Source: Bacteroidaceae bacterium HV4-6-C5C (GTDB lineage Bacteria; Bacteroidota; Bacteroidia; Bacteroidales; Bacteroidaceae). From it: 64,000 bases of DNA. The DNA lies in assembly GCA_007896885.1 (NCBI GenBank), contig VOIU01000002.1:186001-250000 (forward strand), read 5' to 3'. The translations under genes and the position numbers were made by a program. Positions 1 through 8,337 of the stretch are shown here, piece after piece. Within the stretch, counting starts at the first letter, position 1. Every line of letters begins with the position of its first letter. The notes beneath the pieces were generated by a model. The model ran no database searches. It saw nothing but the letters and a program-made list of their open reading frames with translations, and was not told the origin of the DNA.

Positions 1-1293
1 GAAATGCACAAGGTACAGAAAAAAGAATCCTTATTCAGTATTAGTCGTCAATATGGTGTCACTGAAGCCGATATCATAGCAGCTAACCCTGAGTTGAAAG
101 GTGGAAACGTCAAAAAGGGTGACTTTCTCTGTATCCCATACCCCACCGCTCAAATACCCGCGCAAACCAAAACAACTCCAACCGATACCCAGTTGTTTAC
201 CGAGAGCCGTAGAAGGCCCCAACGCATGTCCATCATAAAAGCAGCCATTATCTTACCTTTCGTAGATAGCGATCCCGGTGAAGCCGCCCGTATGACGGAA
301 TATTATGAAGGCTTCCTGATGGCTGTAGACAGTATGAAGCGAAGCGGAACATCCATGGATATTTATACCTATAATTCCGGATCCGATGTTTCTTCCCTAA
401 ATTCCATTCTGGCAAAAAGCGAAATGAAAAAGATGGATCTTATTTTCGGTCCACTCTATCAAGACCAGATTAAGCCATTGGCTGATTTTGCAGAAAAAAA
501 CAATATTCGTCTGGTCATTCCGTTTACCTCAAAGGACAATACGGTGTTCCGTAACCCCACGATTTATCAAGTCAATACTCCGCAATCTTATCTTTATTCG
601 GAAGTATATGAGCACTTTTTACGCCAGTTCCAGAATGCCAATATCATTTTTATTGAAGCGACCAACGGTTCAAAAGATAAAGTGGAGTTCCTAAAGGGCT
701 TAAGAGATGAATTGAGAAGCCGTGCAATTGTTATAAGATCAGTAAAGGAAGATGCAACTCCCGCAGCCTTGAAGTCTGTGTTGAATCCTAATAAGCCAAA
801 TATTTTCATTCCCACATCGGGCAGCAATGTCACTCTAATAAAGATACTACCGCAACTCGTATTGCTGACTCGTGAGAACCCCGAAAGCAAAATCAGTCTA
901 TTTGGCTATCCCGAGTGGCAGACATATACCAAAGATCATCTTGATGCTTTCTTTGAGTTGGATACTTATTTCTACAGTTCATTCTATACGAATAATCTCC
1001 TTCCTGCTGCGATTAATTTCACAAAAGATTATCGCAGATGGTTCAGAAAAGACATGGACGAACGCTATCCGAAATTCGGTATGTTAGGCTTCGACACTGG
1101 TTATTTCTTCCTCAAAGGCTTATCGCTATACGGATCGGATTTGGAAAAAAATATGCAACGCATGGATTTGATTCCGATACAGACCGGATTCAAATTTCAA
1201 CGGGTAAACAATTGGGGAGGCTTCATCAATAAAAAAGTGTATTTTGTACACTTCACCCGCAATTACGAGTTATTGAAGCTCGATTTCGATTGA
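1..1293 (+). CDS. LysM domain / periplasmic-binding-like protein, 5' end cut by window edge
   Basis: The frame is open from the first base, and the visible protein begins directly inside a LysM module (about residues 1-47, with the typical ES-L-FSIS and A-I-I-AANP elements). The real start and signal peptide therefore probably lie upstream of the window. After a Pro/Thr/Gln-rich linker (about 48-75), the rest (about 80-429) resembles a type 1 periplasmic-binding fold (PBP1, branched-chain amino acid receptor-like), with the opening IKAAIILPFVDSDPGEAARM and a GPLYQDQIKPLADFAEKNN stretch. LysM binds peptidoglycan glycan; the PBP1-like half may bind a ligand or act structurally, because no ABC transporter genes are adjacent. 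Such LysM-PBP1 fusions are familiar in Bacteroidetes. A beta-barrel gene follows 22 bp downstream, suggesting a shared cell-envelope transcript. The exact function is unknown. Confidence 0.8.
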   Translation, partial: EMHKVQKKESLFSISRQYGVTEADIIAANPELKGGNVKKGDFLCIPYPTAQIPAQTKTTPTDTQLFTESRRRPQRMSIIKAAIILPFVDSDPGEAARMTEYYEGFLMAVDSMKRSGTSMDIYTYNSGSDVSSLNSILAKSEMKKMDLIFGPLYQDQIKPLADFAEKNNIRLVIPFTSKDNTVFRNPTIYQVNTPQSYLYSEVYEHFLRQFQNANIIFIEATNGSKDKVEFLKGLRDELRSRAIVIRSVKEDATPAALKSVLNPNKPNIFIPTSGSNVTLIKILPQLVLLTRENPESKISLFGYPEWQTYTKDHLDAFFELDTYFYSSFYTNNLLPAAINFTKDYRRWFRKDMDERYPKFGMLGFDTGYFFLKGLSLYGSDLEKNMQRMDLIPIQTGFKFQRVNNWGGFINKKVYFVHFTRNYELLKLDFD

Positions 1294-1315
1294 TCACAGA
1301 CACAATATCAACGCA

Positions 1316-2002
1316 ATGAATATAAAGAAAACTATAAGCCTTATGCTCCTCGCAACATTTACTCTGGTTGCTCATGGACAAATAGGTGAACAACGGCATA
1401 ACTTTGCAGTAGGTTTCAGCGGCGGAATTACATCAAGTAGTGCGAGCTTCACTCCTACCGTAAGACAAAAGAGCCAGTCGGGTATAACCGGAGGTTTTAC
1501 GGCACGTTATATCTCGGAGAAATATTTCAAGATGACTTGTGGCGCGCAATTAGAGCTTAACTTCACGCAATATGGTTGGAACGAGTATTATCAGGATTTT
1601 CCGACCTTGAAGTATTCACGTGCCATGAACTACGTGGAGATGCCTTTCCTGGCACATTTGGGTTTCGGTAAAGACCGTGGCGTACAGATTTTCATTCATG
1701 CAGGACCCCAGATTGCTTTTTTTCTAGGTGACAAGAAAACCCAAAGTGGAGATTGGGCTAATGCCGAAAGTAATATCGTACAAGAGCAGCATGACATGGC
1801 TATACAAAACAAATTCGACTATGGAATCACAGGAGGATTAGGTATGGAGCTTCATACTAAAGCCGGCAACTTTCTTGTAGAAGGAAGATATTACTACGCT
1901 CTATCCGATTTCTATAACACAACTAAAAGGGATTATTTCTCTCGTGCAGCTAACGGTGTCATTACAGCTAAGCTCACTTACTTATTCGATATCACAAAGT
2001 AA
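1316..2002 (+). CDS. PorT-family outer membrane beta-barrel protein
   Basis: The protein has 228 residues with a Sec signal peptide (MNIKKTISLMLLATFTLVAHG, cleaved before the QIGEQ region) followed by alternating amphipathic strands typical of an eight-stranded barrel of the PorT/OMP_b-brl_2 group. Features include the early GFSGGITSS strand, the EMPFLAHLGFG and IHAGPQIAFFLG strands in the middle, and a C-terminal strand ending in LTYLFDITK. It is predicted to reside in the outer membrane. The ligand or role is not apparent. It lies 22 bp after the LysM gene and is probably co-transcribed with it. A strong hairpin with a T-run about 230 bp downstream probably ends the transcript. Confidence 0.8.
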   Translation: MNIKKTISLMLLATFTLVAHGQIGEQRHNFAVGFSGGITSSSASFTPTVRQKSQSGITGGFTARYISEKYFKMTCGAQLELNFTQYGWNEYYQDFPTLKYSRAMNYVEMPFLAHLGFGKDRGVQIFIHAGPQIAFFLGDKKTQSGDWANAESNIVQEQHDMAIQNKFDYGITGGLGMELHTKAGNFLVEGRYYYALSDFYNTTKRDYFSRAANGVITAKLTYLFDITK

Positions 2003-2228
2003 TACACCACAGAATCACCATCTACTCTTCCGATAATTATTCTTCTATTGGGATAAATTCGATTAGAAGGAAAGCGCAATTAGAATAATTGTTATCCCGA
2101 TATCAATAGATGTAATGCATCATTACAAGCAATGACATTTTGAGGAATCCTAAAAAGTAAGCGACTCTTTTTGAATTTAAAAAGAGCGGCTTAATGTAAC
2201 AAGTAAATAAAACTCTCATGCATACAAA
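2003..2228. other. Intergenic stretch with short dyads
   Basis: No gene is visible. Two imperfect structures can be seen: a perfect 9-bp inverted repeat AATTATTCT (2035-2043) / AGAATAATT (2082-2090), with a partly matching ATTGGGATAA / TTATCCCGAT pair inside it, and a dyad GACTCTTTTT / AAAAAGAGCG around 2163-2189 that has no T-tail. They may be untranslated 3' structures of the upstream transcript. Confidence 0.4.
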
Positions 2229-2283
2229 AACTGCACCTCTAAAGTCTTATGTCCAAGTTTAGAGGTGCAGTTCGTTTTTTTAT
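2229..2283 (+). terminator. Rho-independent terminator
   Basis: A perfect 15-bp inverted repeat (AACTGCACCTCTAAA at 2229-2243, its complement at 2258-2272) has a 14-nt loop and is followed after CG by a run of T. It would end plus-strand transcription from the LysM/barrel pair. On the minus strand there is no matching T-run, so it is not expected to work for the convergent DUF4293 operon. Confidence 0.85.
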
Positions 2284-2372
2284 AAGATGCCTTAACTAAT
2301 TTCAGCCTAAAACCATCGAAACGATTCTAGCCCTTTAATTTTCTTCTTTAGCAATCTTGCTTTAAGCTCTAT

Positions 2373-2825
2373 TCACTCACGTAATCTATCTGAAGCCTTC
2401 ACCAGCATTTCATCAGTATAGATAGCACGTACAGCCATATAGTTAAATACGAGGGATATTGCGGGGAGTATTAGTCCCCAGCCCAACTGATAAGTGGTAT
2501 CTTTACCTTTTAAAGCAAACATGAATACCAGAAAAACCACATAATAACACGTAATAAGCACACTGTTGAATATGGTTATTCGTATTTGAAGGTTACGGTT
2601 ACGAAAGAGAAATATAGAACAAATGGAAACTATAGAACTCAAGAGAAGAATTCCGAATAACCCCCAAGTGGAACGGAATCCCCCATCGGCCATAGTCACT
2701 CCAAGTGGCTTAAAAACAGAAGTTAATCCTGTCGAAGTAATAAAATGTCCCACAGGGATAAACAAAGCTGCAATAAGCAAAGCTGTCACAATCAAAAGAT
2801 AAACAGATTGTATTCGTTGTATCAT
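2373..2825 (-). CDS. DUF4293 family membrane protein
   Basis: This is a small integral membrane protein of 150 residues with four hydrophobic helices (about 8-26, 50-72, 80-105 and 114-136) and short charged ends. The start MIQRIQSVYLL is preferred over an ATG nine codons upstream because the family begins with this motif. DUF4293 occurs almost only in Bacteroidetes and has no known activity. It is the last gene of an operon with bamD and rpoZ (100 bp after rpoZ), an arrangement seen repeatedly in this phylum, so it may share growth-linked regulation with envelope and transcription genes. Its cellular location would be the inner membrane. Confidence 0.85.
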   Translation of the reverse strand: MIQRIQSVYLLIVTALLIAALFIPVGHFITSTGLTSVFKPLGVTMADGGFRSTWGLFGILLLSSIVSICSIFLFRNRNLQIRITIFNSVLITCYYVVFLVFMFALKGKDTTYQLGWGLILPAISLVFNYMAVRAIYTDEMLVKASDRLRE

Positions 2826-2924
2826 AATAATAAGTACTTTATTCGTAAACACAAAAAAAGGTGTATTTCTAGCAGGATCATAACAAACCCTTCAGAAGTA
2901 CACCCTAAATTTATATTATTTCTT

Positions 2925-3260
2925 TTACTGTAGTTTATCTTTTTCCTTGGAAGGATTGCGATAATATACCTTACCTTCAATATATTCCTGAGTAGCTATC
3001 AAAGTTGGTTTAGGCAGTTTTTCGTAATAACGGGAAATCTCAATCTGCTCCCGGTTTTCGAATACTTCTTCAAGGTTATCATTGTAAGATGCAAATTCAG
3101 CGAGTTTCTTAGAAAGATCATTCTTGATCTCTACGCTGATTTGATTAGATCGCTTACCAATGATAGATACGGTTTCATATATATTACCGGTATCGGCACA
3201 TAGTTCCATCATATCGCGAGTAACCGTACTAGCAGGCGCATTCGTTTTCTTATAATCCAT
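2925..3260 (-). CDS. rpoZ: DNA-directed RNA polymerase omega subunit (Bacteroidetes type)
   Basis: This 111-residue protein belongs to the Rpb6/omega family as found in Bacteroidetes. It begins MDYKKTNAPASTVTRDMMEL, contains the conserved region NIYETVSIIGKRSNQISVEIK (shown here in parts: NIYETVSIIGKR, about residues 27-38), and has a C-terminal extension ending in YYRNPSKEKDKLQ. Omega helps assemble and stabilise core RNA polymerase by binding the beta' subunit. The ATG at 3260 is chosen; a TTG three codons upstream in frame is a less likely start. It lies 34 bp downstream of bamD and 99 bp upstream of the DUF4293 gene in one operon. Confidence 0.88.
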   Translation of the reverse strand: MDYKKTNAPASTVTRDMMELCADTGNIYETVSIIGKRSNQISVEIKNDLSKKLAEFASYNDNLEEVFENREQIEISRYYEKLPKPTLIATQEYIEGKVYYRNPSKEKDKLQ

Positions 3261-3294
3261 AAATATCAAATTAAATTTATCTAATTATTCCAGT

Positions 3295-4095
3295 TTATTT
3301 CAAAAGCTTTTCCGATTCATTAAAAATTCTGTCAGCTTCCTTTAGGTATTTACTTTCAGGAAACTCATTTTTGAAAGCATAATATTCGTCAACGGTTTCA
3401 CGGTAACGATCCGCTCTCTTATCTTCAACGCTGTAAATAGCCATTTCATATTTAGCTCGCAAAATCAAGATAGACAAATCTTCGCGAAGCACGGTATAAG
3501 GATAGCTTTTCAATGCGTTCTGGGCTGTAATTACACACGAAAGGAAATTATTACCCATATAGTTTCCTAAGTTATAATACAATTTAGCCGAAAGGTACTC
3601 TTTCATAACAAGTTTATCCTGAAGGGCAAACAACATTTTCTGAGCTTCATCCTTTCTCGAACTGTTCGGGTAGAACTCAAGGAAGCTCTGCAATTGTTGA
3701 ATGGCACTATATGTCGCACCTTGATCGAGGCGCGGATCAGGAGTATCCAAATACAACGCTTTTCCGGCATGGAAACGTGCCAGTTCGGAATATGTACCAC
3801 GCGGATAGACATTACAATATTGGACAAAAGTCTGGGAGGCCGTCTGATAATCTTTCTGATTATAATAACACATTCCCAACATATAAAGTGATTCCTCAGC
3901 TTTGTCGGTTCCCTTTAATATCGTAATCAATTCATTAAGCAGAGTTGATGCACGATTGTACTGCCCCTTAGCGAAGTAGTTCTTTGCAGCCTCATACTTG
4001 TATTCATAATCGGTGCTTTTCAGCAATTTATTGTATTCTCCACATGAGGAGCAAAGCAAAGCTGCCAGCAAAGCTATTAGTAGATTTTTTTTCAT
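3295..4095 (-). CDS. bamD: Outer membrane protein assembly factor BamD
   Basis: The lipoprotein has 266 residues. A signal peptide (1-17) ends in the lipobox LLCSSC with Cys18 as the lipidated residue, followed by tetratricopeptide-like helical repeats: YEAAKNYFAKGQYNRAS (about 34-50), AEESLYMLGMCYYNQKDY (about 66-83), PRGTYSELARFHAGKAL, and ENYPNSS-type turns. BamD is the essential helical lipoprotein partner of BamA in the beta-barrel assembly machine at the periplasmic face of the outer membrane. The length is normal for Bacteroidetes BamD. It is the first gene of the bamD-rpoZ-DUF4293 operon and has a near-perfect sigma-ABfr promoter immediately upstream, with a short leader. Confidence 0.92.
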   Translation of the reverse strand: MKKNLLIALLAALLCSSCGEYNKLLKSTDYEYKYEAAKNYFAKGQYNRASTLLNELITILKGTDKAEESLYMLGMCYYNQKDYQTASQTFVQYCNVYPRGTYSELARFHAGKALYLDTPDPRLDQGATYSAIQQLQSFLEFYPNSSRKDEAQKMLFALQDKLVMKEYLSAKLYYNLGNYMGNNFLSCVITAQNALKSYPYTVLREDLSILILRAKYEMAIYSVEDKRADRYRETVDEYYAFKNEFPESKYLKEADRIFNESEKLLK

Positions 4096-4117
4096 TCTTA
4101 TTTTAAAAAATAATGCG

Positions 4118-4149
4118 CAAAGATAGATGTTCGCATCGAATTATACAAA
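4118..4149 (-). promoter_or_regulatory. Bacteroides-type promoter of bamD-rpoZ operon
   Basis: Read on the minus strand, the -33 element TTTG (4146-4149) and the -7 element TATCTTTG (4118-4125, matching TAnnTTTG) are separated by 20 nt, the standard Bacteroides primary sigma factor spacing. The start codon of bamD is at 4095, so the leader would be roughly 15 nt long. Confidence 0.85.
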
Positions 4150-4192
4150 GATGCAAGCTTAATTTTTCAAAAACTCGACAAACAGGCTGTTT

Positions 4193-4618
4193 TTACAGTT
4201 TATATAAGTCACTGGCTGCCAACAAGTCTACTTTTTTTTCTGTCAGCACCCTTATACAATTGTCCATATCATTGGGCCGGATAATGACATTTGCCGTCTC
4301 TCCGTTTGCAAAAGAGTACATGTATTCAATGAAAACACCTTCATCGGAAAGGAAGCGTAGCACTTTAGCCAACGAACCGGGGACATTGGGGCAATTGATG
4401 CCGACAACATCAGTCACATTGACTGCAAAATGATTGTCTTTTAGAGCTTTATAAGCTTTTTCCGGTTCGGATACTATACCACGCAAAATGCCAAAATCTG
4501 CATTTTCGGCAATACAGAGGGCGGAAAGATTGATCTGTTCTTTCGCCAAAACTTCGGTGACTTCAGTCAGGCGGCCAGATTTGTTTTCCAGAAAGATGGA
4601 AAGTTGTTTTGCAATCAT
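4193..4618 (-). CDS. Tandem ACT domain amino-acid-binding protein
   Basis: The protein has 141 residues made of two ACT domains (about 3-70 and 72-141). The first begins IAKQLSIFLENKSGRLTEVTEVL, a typical ACT strand-helix start, and the second follows VVGINCPNVPGSLAKVLRFL. ACT domains bind small ligands, usually amino acids, as dimers. The gene starts 4 bp after the phenylacetate-CoA ligase stop codon, so translation is probably coupled, and the pair is common in anaerobes that ferment aromatic amino acids. I infer a role as a ligand-sensing regulator of aryl-acid activation. No catalytic domain is present. It ends close to the bamD promoter region. Confidence 0.85.
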   Translation of the reverse strand: MIAKQLSIFLENKSGRLTEVTEVLAKEQINLSALCIAENADFGILRGIVSEPEKAYKALKDNHFAVNVTDVVGINCPNVPGSLAKVLRFLSDEGVFIEYMYSFANGETANVIIRPNDMDNCIRVLTEKKVDLLAASDLYKL

Positions 4619-4622
4619 TGTC

Positions 4623-5921
4623 TTAAATTTTTCTGTTATCTATCACACGTTTTGCTTTACCCGTACTTCTCTCTATGCTCCGCGGCTCTACAAGCCGGAC
4701 GGCAACTCCCAAGCCAAGTACACTCTGAAGACGTGCAGTCAATTTCTTTTTCAACTCCAACATTTTATTGATCTCATCCGAATAATATTCGGGACGGACT
4801 TCCACTTGCAACTCCATGGTATCGGTGTTGTTCTTACGATCGACCAACAATAAATAGTGCGGTTCGAATTCGGGCAGTTCAAGTATGACAGATTCAATTT
4901 GGGTAGGAAATACATTCACACCACGAATGATAAGCATATCATCGCTGCGTCCCAAGATGCGATCCATACGTACCAGCGTACGGCCACATGAGCATTTATC
5001 ATAATGAAGTGCCGTCAAATCCTTAGTACGATACCGCAACAAAGGCATTCCCTCCTTAGTAAGGTGCGTAAACACCAATTCTCCGGTTTCACCGGGAGCA
5101 ACAGGCTGTAAGGTAACCGGATTGACGATTTCGGGAAAATAATGATCTTCGTTAAGGTGTGTGCCATGCTGACACTCACACTCGTATCCTACTCCGGGAC
5201 CTGCTATTTCACTCAGTCCATAGATGTCATAAGCTTTAAGGCCGAGCTTTTCTTCAATTTCACGGCGCATGTTTTCTGTCCACGGTTCTGCTCCAAACAC
5301 CCCGATACGGAGCTTGAATTCTTCACGTGGAAAACCGGAATCTTTTATGGCATCCGCCAGAAATAGTGCATACGAAGGTGTGCAGCATAATACGCTGGAA
5401 CCGAAATCGTGCATTAGAGTGATTTGTTTTTCGGTGTTTCCACTGGACATTGGAATAACGGAAGCACCTATATTCTCGGCACCTGCGTGTGCACCCAGTC
5501 CTCCGGTAAAGAGTCCGTATCCGTAAGAGATGTGAAAGAAATCGGATTTATCGGCACCATAGGCGGTATAAGCACGCGAAATACACTCCGTCCATGCTGA
5601 GAGATCTTTTCGTGTATAGCCTACTACAGTCGGCTTACCGGTGGTGCCCGATGAAGCATGAATACGGACAATCTGACTCATGGGAACTGCACAAAGTCCG
5701 AAAGGATAATTGTCACGTAAATCAAGTTTAGTAGTAAATGGTAATTTTACAATGTCGTCAATGCTATTGATATCATCGGGGGTAACCCCCAATTCCTGCA
5801 TTTTTTTACGATAAAAGGGAGTGTTGTGGTAGACATGCTCCACTGTCTTCTTGAGTCGAATGCCCTGGATTTTGCGAAGACTTTCGCGATCCATACATTC
5901 GATGTTTTCATTCCAAATCAT
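4623..5921 (-). CDS. paaK: Phenylacetate--CoA ligase
   Basis: This 432-residue enzyme of the adenylate-forming superfamily converts phenylacetate (or a related aryl acetate), ATP and CoA to the acyl-CoA. The AMP-binding P-loop-like motif ASSGTTGKPTVVGYT is at about residues 89-103. Other family marks are YGLSEIAGPGVGYECE (about 234-249), the C-terminal RTKDLTALHYDKCSCGRT segment with its cysteine cluster, and the hinge region RILGRSDDMLIIRGVNVFP before the small C-terminal domain. The length is normal for PaaK. In gut Bacteroides this enzyme often accompanies indolepyruvate:ferredoxin oxidoreductase genes, but those are not adjacent here; only the ACT gene is. It may work in the reverse direction for ATP recovery from phenylalanine catabolism; this is inference. 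Confidence 0.9.
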   Translation of the reverse strand: MIWNENIECMDRESLRKIQGIRLKKTVEHVYHNTPFYRKKMQELGVTPDDINSIDDIVKLPFTTKLDLRDNYPFGLCAVPMSQIVRIHASSGTTGKPTVVGYTRKDLSAWTECISRAYTAYGADKSDFFHISYGYGLFTGGLGAHAGAENIGASVIPMSSGNTEKQITLMHDFGSSVLCCTPSYALFLADAIKDSGFPREEFKLRIGVFGAEPWTENMRREIEEKLGLKAYDIYGLSEIAGPGVGYECECQHGTHLNEDHYFPEIVNPVTLQPVAPGETGELVFTHLTKEGMPLLRYRTKDLTALHYDKCSCGRTLVRMDRILGRSDDMLIIRGVNVFPTQIESVILELPEFEPHYLLLVDRKNNTDTMELQVEVRPEYYSDEINKMLELKKKLTARLQSVLGLGVAVRLVEPRSIERSTGKAKRVIDNRKI

Positions 5922-6273
5922 GTTCTTCGTTGTATTTGTATGTTGTTAATTAGCAATAGATTGCACCTACTATGCTAACTCGTTAATTTAATTTAAAATA
6001 AACAGAAAATCATTTGACGACGCAATACAAATCTTCTCGAATAAATATCCTAAAATCATTAAAATTAGAATGCTATGCACCTTTAGAAAGCATTTGTATA
6101 ACTTCAATCGAAATAAATATTTATTATTAAAAACAAACTCTGATATCCTACATCTTACAAGCCTATCAAATGCTGCCTATAAAAGCATTGGAACATCTAT
6201 CTTCGCAAAGGAAACAAAAAATTTTGTTTATCTCAAGTATTTTACCGAATATTGCCTTCCCTAAGAAGATAAA
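5922..6273. other. Divergent intergenic region, paaK / uvrB
   Basis: These AT-rich 352 bp separate divergent paaK and uvrB and should hold both promoters. No perfect TAnnTTTG element was found on either strand. A dyad AAACAAAA / TTTTGTTT with a 2-nt centre lies around 6213-6230, shortly upstream of uvrB. A short open frame at 6070-6264 lacks family resemblance and is not called. Confidence 0.4.
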
Positions 6274-8328
6274 ATGAACAAATTTGATTTAATATCCGCA
6301 TATCAGCCTACTGGCGATCAGCCCGAAGCAATCTCACAATTGACACAAGGAATTTTCGAAGGTATACCGGCGCAGACTTTGCTCGGTGTCACCGGGTCGG
6401 GAAAGACTTTCACCGTAGCAAATGTCATAGCCAAAATTAATAAACCGACACTAATCTTAAGCCATAATAAGACTCTGGCAGCCCAGTTATACAGTGAATT
6501 CAAGTCCTTCTTCCCCAACAACGCCGTTGAGTATTATGTGTCCTACTACGATTATTATCAGCCGGAGGCTTATCTCCCTTCGTCGGATACCTACATTGAA
6601 AAGGATTTAATGATTAATGATGAAATAGATAAACTCCGCTTGGCAGCAACGTCCGCTTTACTTTCGGGTAGAAAAGACGTAGTAGTGGTGTCTTCCGTTT
6701 CATGTATCTATGGTATGGGAAATCCATCAGATTTCTACAGTAATGTGATAGAAGTGCAAAAAGGGAAAGTCGTTAACCGGAATGTATTCCTGCGAAGACT
6801 GGTAGAGAGCCTGTATGTACGGAACGACCTTGATCTAAGCCGTGGAAATTTTCGTGTGAAAGGTGATACAGTGGATATTTATCTGGCGTATGCCGATCAT
6901 TTGCTCCGTATCATTTTTTGGGGTGATGAAGTAGACAGCATTGAAGAAGTTGATCCCATCAGCGGAGTGACTGTAGCCAATTTCGATGAATACAAGATAT
7001 ACCCTGCCAACCTTTTCATGACCACTAAGGAAGCTACATTGAGAGCTATCCATGACATTGAAGACGACCTGCACAAACAAGTACAGTGGTTTGAAGAGCA
7101 AGGACGTTCTTTCGAAGCCCGACGCATTCAGGAAAGAGTGACTTACGATATGGAGATGATTCGCGAATTGGGGCATTGCTCGGGTATTGAAAATTATTCC
7201 AGATACTTCGACGGTCGTGCGGCAGGCACGAGACCTTATTGTCTGCTCGACTTTTTCCCGGATGATTTCCTGATTGTAATTGATGAAAGCCACGTTAGTG
7301 TTCCGCAAATAAGAGCGATGTATGGCGGGGACCGTGCCCGAAAAACTAATTTAGTGGAATATGGATTCCGTCTACCTGCAGCTATGGACAACCGCCCGTT
7401 AAAGTTCGAAGAATTCGAGTCACTCGCCAAACAAGTAATCTATGTCAGCGCCACACCTGCGGATTATGAATTGGTCAGATCCGAAGGAATCATTGTGGAA
7501 CAGGTTATTCGCCCGACCGGATTACTCGATCCCGTAATAGAAGTTCGGCCCAGTCATAATCAGATCGACGACCTTATGGAAGAGATACAATTGCGAATCG
7601 AGAAGGACGAACGTACACTTGTAACAACACTGACCAAGCGTATGGCAGAAGAACTTACCGAATATCTGCTCAACAATAACGTCAGATGCAACTATATCCA
7701 TAGCGATGTTGATACATTGGAACGGGTCAAAATTATGAGTGATTTGCGCGAAGGATTGTATGACGTGCTTGTTGGCGTTAATCTATTACGTGAAGGTCTC
7801 GATTTGCCGGAAGTTTCTCTTGTCGCTATACTCGATGCGGACAAGGAAGGATTTCTACGTTCCCATCGTTCTTTGACCCAGACCGCTGGGCGTGCCGCTC
7901 GCAACATAAACGGTATGGTAATTATGTATGCCGACCGTATTACGGATAGTATGCGACTAACCATTGATGAAACCAATCGCAGGCGCGAAAAGCAGTTGGC
8001 TTATAACGAAGCTCATGGCATCACGCCTCAGCAAATTAAAAAAGGGAAGAATCTCAATGTCTTTGCATCCTCCATTGCAGCGGAAGAGGCGGCCTCTGGA
8101 ACAGGCAAAGCGACTATTACTCCACGGCCCTACATTGAGAACGAAAGTAATGCCGGTATTGCAGCCGATCCTATTGTACAATACATGTCCCGTCCACAAT
8201 TGGAGAAAAGCATCGAACGTACCCGCCGCCTGATGCAAGAAGCAGCCAAAAAGCTGGATTTCATCGAAGCGGCGCAGTATCGTGACGAGCTAATAAAGCT
8301 AGAGGATTTATTGAAAGAAAAGGTTTAA
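6274..8328 (+). CDS. uvrB: Excinuclease ABC subunit B
   Basis: This 684-residue DNA damage-verification helicase subunit of nucleotide excision repair works with UvrA and UvrC in the cytoplasm. The Walker A motif GVTGSGKT is at residues 38-45, the beta-hairpin YYVSYYDYYQPEAY at about 88-101, the DEAD-box-like DESH at about 337-340, the helicase C region with YIHSDVDTLERVKI and QTAGRAARN motifs, and the C-terminal UVR motif (about 640-680) that contacts UvrC. The length matches the family (673-690). It is a single-gene unit, convergent with the ABC permease cluster with only 9 bp between stop codons. No oddities. Confidence 0.97.
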   Translation: MNKFDLISAYQPTGDQPEAISQLTQGIFEGIPAQTLLGVTGSGKTFTVANVIAKINKPTLILSHNKTLAAQLYSEFKSFFPNNAVEYYVSYYDYYQPEAYLPSSDTYIEKDLMINDEIDKLRLAATSALLSGRKDVVVVSSVSCIYGMGNPSDFYSNVIEVQKGKVVNRNVFLRRLVESLYVRNDLDLSRGNFRVKGDTVDIYLAYADHLLRIIFWGDEVDSIEEVDPISGVTVANFDEYKIYPANLFMTTKEATLRAIHDIEDDLHKQVQWFEEQGRSFEARRIQERVTYDMEMIRELGHCSGIENYSRYFDGRAAGTRPYCLLDFFPDDFLIVIDESHVSVPQIRAMYGGDRARKTNLVEYGFRLPAAMDNRPLKFEEFESLAKQVIYVSATPADYELVRSEGIIVEQVIRPTGLLDPVIEVRPSHNQIDDLMEEIQLRIEKDERTLVTTLTKRMAEELTEYLLNNNVRCNYIHSDVDTLERVKIMSDLREGLYDVLVGVNLLREGLDLPEVSLVAILDADKEGFLRSHRSLTQTAGRAARNINGMVIMYADRITDSMRLTIDETNRRREKQLAYNEAHGITPQQIKKGKNLNVFASSIAAEEAASGTGKATITPRPYIENESNAGIAADPIVQYMSRPQLEKSIERTRRLMQEAAKKLDFIEAAQYRDELIKLEDLLKEKV

Positions 8329-8337
8329 AAGAACTGC

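Noticed and set aside
6070..6264. 65-codon open frame before uvrB
   Set aside because: Low-complexity AT-rich sequence with no family resemblance and no conserved spacing to uvrB; more likely chance.
6835..7308. 157-codon frame antisense to uvrB
   Set aside because: Shadow of a highly conserved gene; no recognisable domain.
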